Part shown: in pieces, positions 5,731-8,110 of the stretch
How positions within the stretch are numbered: position 1 is the stretch's first letter
How the letters are laid out: the number at the start of each line of letters is the position of its first letter
Assembly (NCBI GenBank): GCA_027623815.1
Contig: JAQBUV010000096.1
Span: 1 to 8,110, forward strand
Reading direction: 5' to 3'
From: Casp-Chloro-G3 sp002816715
Lineage (GTDB): Bacteria; Chloroflexota; Dehalococcoidia; Lucifugimonadales; UBA3495
DNA length: 8,110 nucleotides
Notes under the pieces: model-generated
What the model saw: only the letters and a program-made list of their open reading frames with translations
What the model was told of the DNA's origin: nothing
Databases searched by the model: none
Made by a program: the position numbers and the translations under genes

Positions 5731-7557
5731 ATGGCGGTGGCCGGGGGGGCCCTGGTACTGTTTCGCTTTCTCAAGCAGCCGCCGGTCTTGGGCTACCTTT
5801 TGGCTGGTGTTATTATTGGCCCCTTCACCCTGCCCAATCCCCCGGTGCAGAACGTTGATACCATCCGATTGTTGGCCGATCTGGGTCTAGTGCTGCTCCT
5901 GTTTGGCATTGGCCTGGAGTTTGGCTGGCAGCGTATCCGTCGCATTGGCAGCAGAGTAATCCTCATCGCCCTGGTGGAAATGACCATCATGTTTGTGCTG
6001 GGGTATGAGATTGCCACGCTGCTGGGCTGGTCGGGCATTGAAAGCATCTTCCTGGGCGCATCGTTAAGCATTAGCAGTTCAGCCATCCTGGTCAAGATGC
6101 TGCGCGACAGCGGAAGTCTATTCGCCACCAGAGGCCGGCTGATTGTGGGCATCCTGGTTGTTGAGGACTTTGCGGCGGTCATTCTGCTGACAGTGCTGTC
6201 AGGAGTCGCTTCTACGGGATCCACCGATGCCGCTGCCATCGGCCTGCTGGCCGCTAAACTGGTAGTTTTTGCGGTTGCCGCACTGGTGTTTGGCGCAATA
6301 TTAGCGCCGCGACTGATCAACTTCGTTAACCGGTTCCACTCCGACGAAACCCTGTTGATCGCTAGTTTAGCCCTGTGCTTCGGCCTGGCATTGGCCGGTC
6401 AGCAGTTGGGCCTTTCGGCGGCGGCTGGGGCCTTCCTCATTGGCACGGTGTTGGGAGACACCGAGCACTCCGGGGAGATATCCCGGGTGATGAACCCGGT
6501 CAAGGATATGTTCGCCGCCTTGTTTTTTGTGTCGATCGGGATGCTAATGGACGTTTCCCTATTCTCCGAATTCATAATTCCCGCCTTGATTATCAGTGTG
6601 GTTTTCATACTTGGTAAGGTGGTAGCGGACACGGTGGGAACCTTCCTGGCGGGCTATGATGGTAGGACATCACTGAGCGTGGGGATGGGAATGCCGCAGA
6701 TTGGTGAATTCTCGCTGGCGATGGCCAAGGTGGGAGTTGAGCAGGGCGCGGTAGGAGCGTTCATCAACCCGGTCATCACGGTGGCCACGGCAATCACCGC
6801 GCTGCTTTACCCCTTCATATTCCGCTCCGCTAATGCCCTTGCCGACCTGCTCAGCCGCCGGTCTCCCATGTTGCTGAAAGAATACGGCTACTACCTGTTT
6901 CTGTGGATGGCAACCTTGCGCCGGGCGTTTCACTTTGACAGCCCTCATGCCCTGCGTATCCAGCGCTCAGTGCGCTTGATGCTCCTCAATTTGGGGATAA
7001 TCGTTCTGTTGATCGCCATTGGCACCGGAATGTTGCAGTTCACCGCCCAGCTTTCTAGCCTGACCGGTTTGGAGGAGAGTTTGTGGGGGCTGATTGTTGG
7101 TGGCGGAGTGCTAGCATTGTCCATTCCATCGGCGGTGGCCATCTGGCGTTCGCTGAGGACTATGACCGAAGAAATAGCCGATTACGTCTTGCCGGGCAAA
7201 AGAACAGGGTCAAGCAACCGGATGAGGAGCAACCTGAGGGTGCTGCTGAGGGACAGCTTCATAATTTTGATCCTGGTGCTGCCGGTAATCTGGAGTATCC
7301 CGCTGATTTCCCGTCTGTTTTCTTTGGGGGCCCTCTCCGCCCCACTGCCAATTTTAGTCTTGATTGGAGTTTCGGTTGGTCTGACCCTGACGGCATTTCA
7401 AATCCACCGGGTTCTGGAAAGCACCTTTAGCCGTACTTTCCTGGGGATTGATGACCCACGCTATCAGGAAGAAGACGCCCTCTCCTACCTGGATGACGAC
7501 GCCCATCTTCATTCCGAAGACCAGATGGACTCGGAACGGTTTGGAACGGAAGAATAG
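5731..7557 (+). CDS. CPA2-family (KefB/KefC-type) cation:proton antiporter with an extra C-terminal membrane domain
   Basis: This integral membrane exchanger moves K+ or Na+ against H+. Numbered from ATG 5731 (608 residues), the transporter domain spans about 1-370 with QPPVLGYLLAGVIIGP (16-31), LLLFGIGLEF (55-64), SISSSAILVKMLRDSG (113-128), an acidic ion-site pair E145-D146 in LVVEDFAAV, AAAGAFLIGTVLGD (230-243), FFVSIGMLMD (265-274) and PQIGEFSLAMAKVG (322-335). KefC has Gln-Asp at the ion site and NapA Asp-Asp, so Glu-Asp gives no firm ion choice. Instead of the usual TrkA-N domain, residues 413-556 form about four more membrane helices, followed by an acidic tail. Starting at 5731 cuts the first helix short. 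The frame stays open upstream to a stop at 5614-5616 and reads as a natural helix from ATC 5653 (26 more residues), behind AGGAGG. The true start is probably there. Ion and regulator are unknown. Confidence 0.93.
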   Translation: MAVAGGALVLFRFLKQPPVLGYLLAGVIIGPFTLPNPPVQNVDTIRLLADLGLVLLLFGIGLEFGWQRIRRIGSRVILIALVEMTIMFVLGYEIATLLGWSGIESIFLGASLSISSSAILVKMLRDSGSLFATRGRLIVGILVVEDFAAVILLTVLSGVASTGSTDAAAIGLLAAKLVVFAVAALVFGAILAPRLINFVNRFHSDETLLIASLALCFGLALAGQQLGLSAAAGAFLIGTVLGDTEHSGEISRVMNPVKDMFAALFFVSIGMLMDVSLFSEFIIPALIISVVFILGKVVADTVGTFLAGYDGRTSLSVGMGMPQIGEFSLAMAKVGVEQGAVGAFINPVITVATAITALLYPFIFRSANALADLLSRRSPMLLKEYGYYLFLWMATLRRAFHFDSPHALRIQRSVRLMLLNLGIIVLLIAIGTGMLQFTAQLSSLTGLEESLWGLIVGGGVLALSIPSAVAIWRSLRTMTEEIADYVLPGKRTGSSNRMRSNLRVLLRDSFIILILVLPVIWSIPLISRLFSLGALSAPLPILVLIGVSVGLTLTAFQIHRVLESTFSRTFLGIDDPRYQEEDALSYLDDDAHLHSEDQMDSERFGTEE

Positions 7558-8038
7558 CCGGGACAATCGCGTATTAATCTATATTGGAAAGTTGCCACTC
7601 ATGCAGGCATTGCTAGATTCGTAATAAACCGATCAAACCGTGAGCATTGGTGTGCAATGTTGTCCTTCGACACGCCTGGGTTGAGCGCACGCCACCGACA
7701 ACCATTTTGCCTCCCGGGATCATTATTCTAGAGATTGTCGACTGGGTTGCTCTATTGTCTAGGACCGCTTGACGAGTTTCATACTGGATAGATTTAGAGC
7801 AATTTGTCGATTTGAATCATCAGTAGAGATGTTGAGAATCACGGGTGTGCCCCTACTCGATTGATCAACTTCTGGCTTTGCTTTGTTATGGTTAGGCTGA
7901 TTAACGGAGATTAGGTAGTGCACTGCCCTCAGCACCAAGGGGCTGTAGACTTGAATCCTATCACCGCGATCAATAGATATTACGAATTCCTTGTGTATGA
8001 ATCGTGATCAGGTTCGCCGTCAATTATGAGATATGAGG
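7558..8038. other. non-coding stretch after the antiporter
   Basis: No credible reading frame, ribosome site or intact RNA gene was found in these 480 bases on either strand. The stretch is visibly richer in A+T than the coding part, and no clear terminator follows the antiporter stop. Two weak patterns are a TTGCTCTA/TAGAGCAA inverted repeat within TTGTCGA direct repeats (7735-7810) and a sequence recalling a decayed tRNA 3' half (7914-7972). Confidence 0.6.
7735..7810. repeat. 8-bp inverted repeat inside 7-bp direct repeats
   Basis: TTGCTCTA (7747-7754) and TAGAGCAA (7795-7802) are perfectly complementary across 40 bases. The copies of TTGTCGA at 7735-7741 and 7804-7810 lie just outside. 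This could be the trace of a tiny mobile element with a target duplication, but the arms are offset unequally from the direct repeats, and chance is possible. Confidence 0.3.
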
Positions 8039-8110
8039 TGGACCCCAAAAATCGGACAGGTGGTTAAGATAGAGTCCCGCTCCTAGAATGAGGGAAATAT
8101 AGGGAAATAT
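8039..8110. mobile_element. possible IS3-family insertion sequence end
   Basis: From 8039 the sequence reads TGGACCCCAAAAATCGGACA, the type of terminal inverted repeat seen in many IS3-family elements, which begin with TG and have a run of A before a GGACA-like segment. The element would extend beyond the window; no transposase codons can be recognised in the 72 bases present, so it is unclear whether this is the left or right end. Identification rests on terminus resemblance alone. Confidence 0.4.
8091..8110. repeat. exact tandem 10-bp duplication at the window end
   Basis: AGGGAAATAT occurs twice in a row, ending at the last base of the window. It may continue as a longer repeat, be part of the putative IS, or be an end-of-contig assembly artefact. 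Confidence 0.6.

Noticed and set aside
5793..6320. 175-codon minus-strand frame opposite the antiporter
   Set aside because: Its Ser/Met/Arg/Thr-rich composition is typical of antisense reading of a membrane protein gene, with no motif.

Overview
The window is bacterial and starts inside a 23S rRNA gene on the minus strand. The gene has its own promoter and has no 16S gene upstream. An unlinked 23S, together with protein types common in Chloroflexota (a cation:proton antiporter with an extra C-terminal membrane domain, a CADD-like protein, an ArsR/AHSA1 pair), suggests a Chloroflexota bacterium of the Dehalococcoidia or SAR202 kind. This placement is an inference from family knowledge and was not tested by alignment.

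Layout: positions 1-3127 (minus) hold the 5' part of the 23S gene, which runs off the window at about E. coli position 2433. It is interrupted by a 504-nt group I intron (505-1008) after the nucleotide equivalent to E. coli U1923, the site cut by the endonuclease I-CeuI. It also carries a structured insertion of about 100 nt in helix 45 (1754-1876). Upstream lie a structured leader (3128-3328) and a near-consensus promoter (3335-3363). Diverging from it on the plus strand is a small cluster: an ArsR-type repressor with two tandem palindromes over its start (3577-3888), an SRPBCC/AHSA1 protein (3909-4367) and a 61-residue protein with a Cys2-His2 pattern (4430-4615). Then come a CADD-family protein with the metal ligands and the sacrificial Tyr and Lys of the chlamydial p-aminobenzoate synthase (4817-5503), a rho-independent terminator, and a CPA2-type antiporter (5731-7557) whose true start probably lies upstream at a non-canonical codon. 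The last 550 bases are non-coding and end in what may be an IS3-family terminus.

How the parts relate: the ArsR repressor probably controls itself and the AHSA1 gene, perhaps also the small protein. The CADD-like gene and the antiporter look like separate units because a terminator lies between them and a TATAAT box precedes the antiporter. The clearest unusual items are the intron in the I-CeuI site, the self-sacrificing pABA synthase signature and the apparent ATC start of the antiporter.
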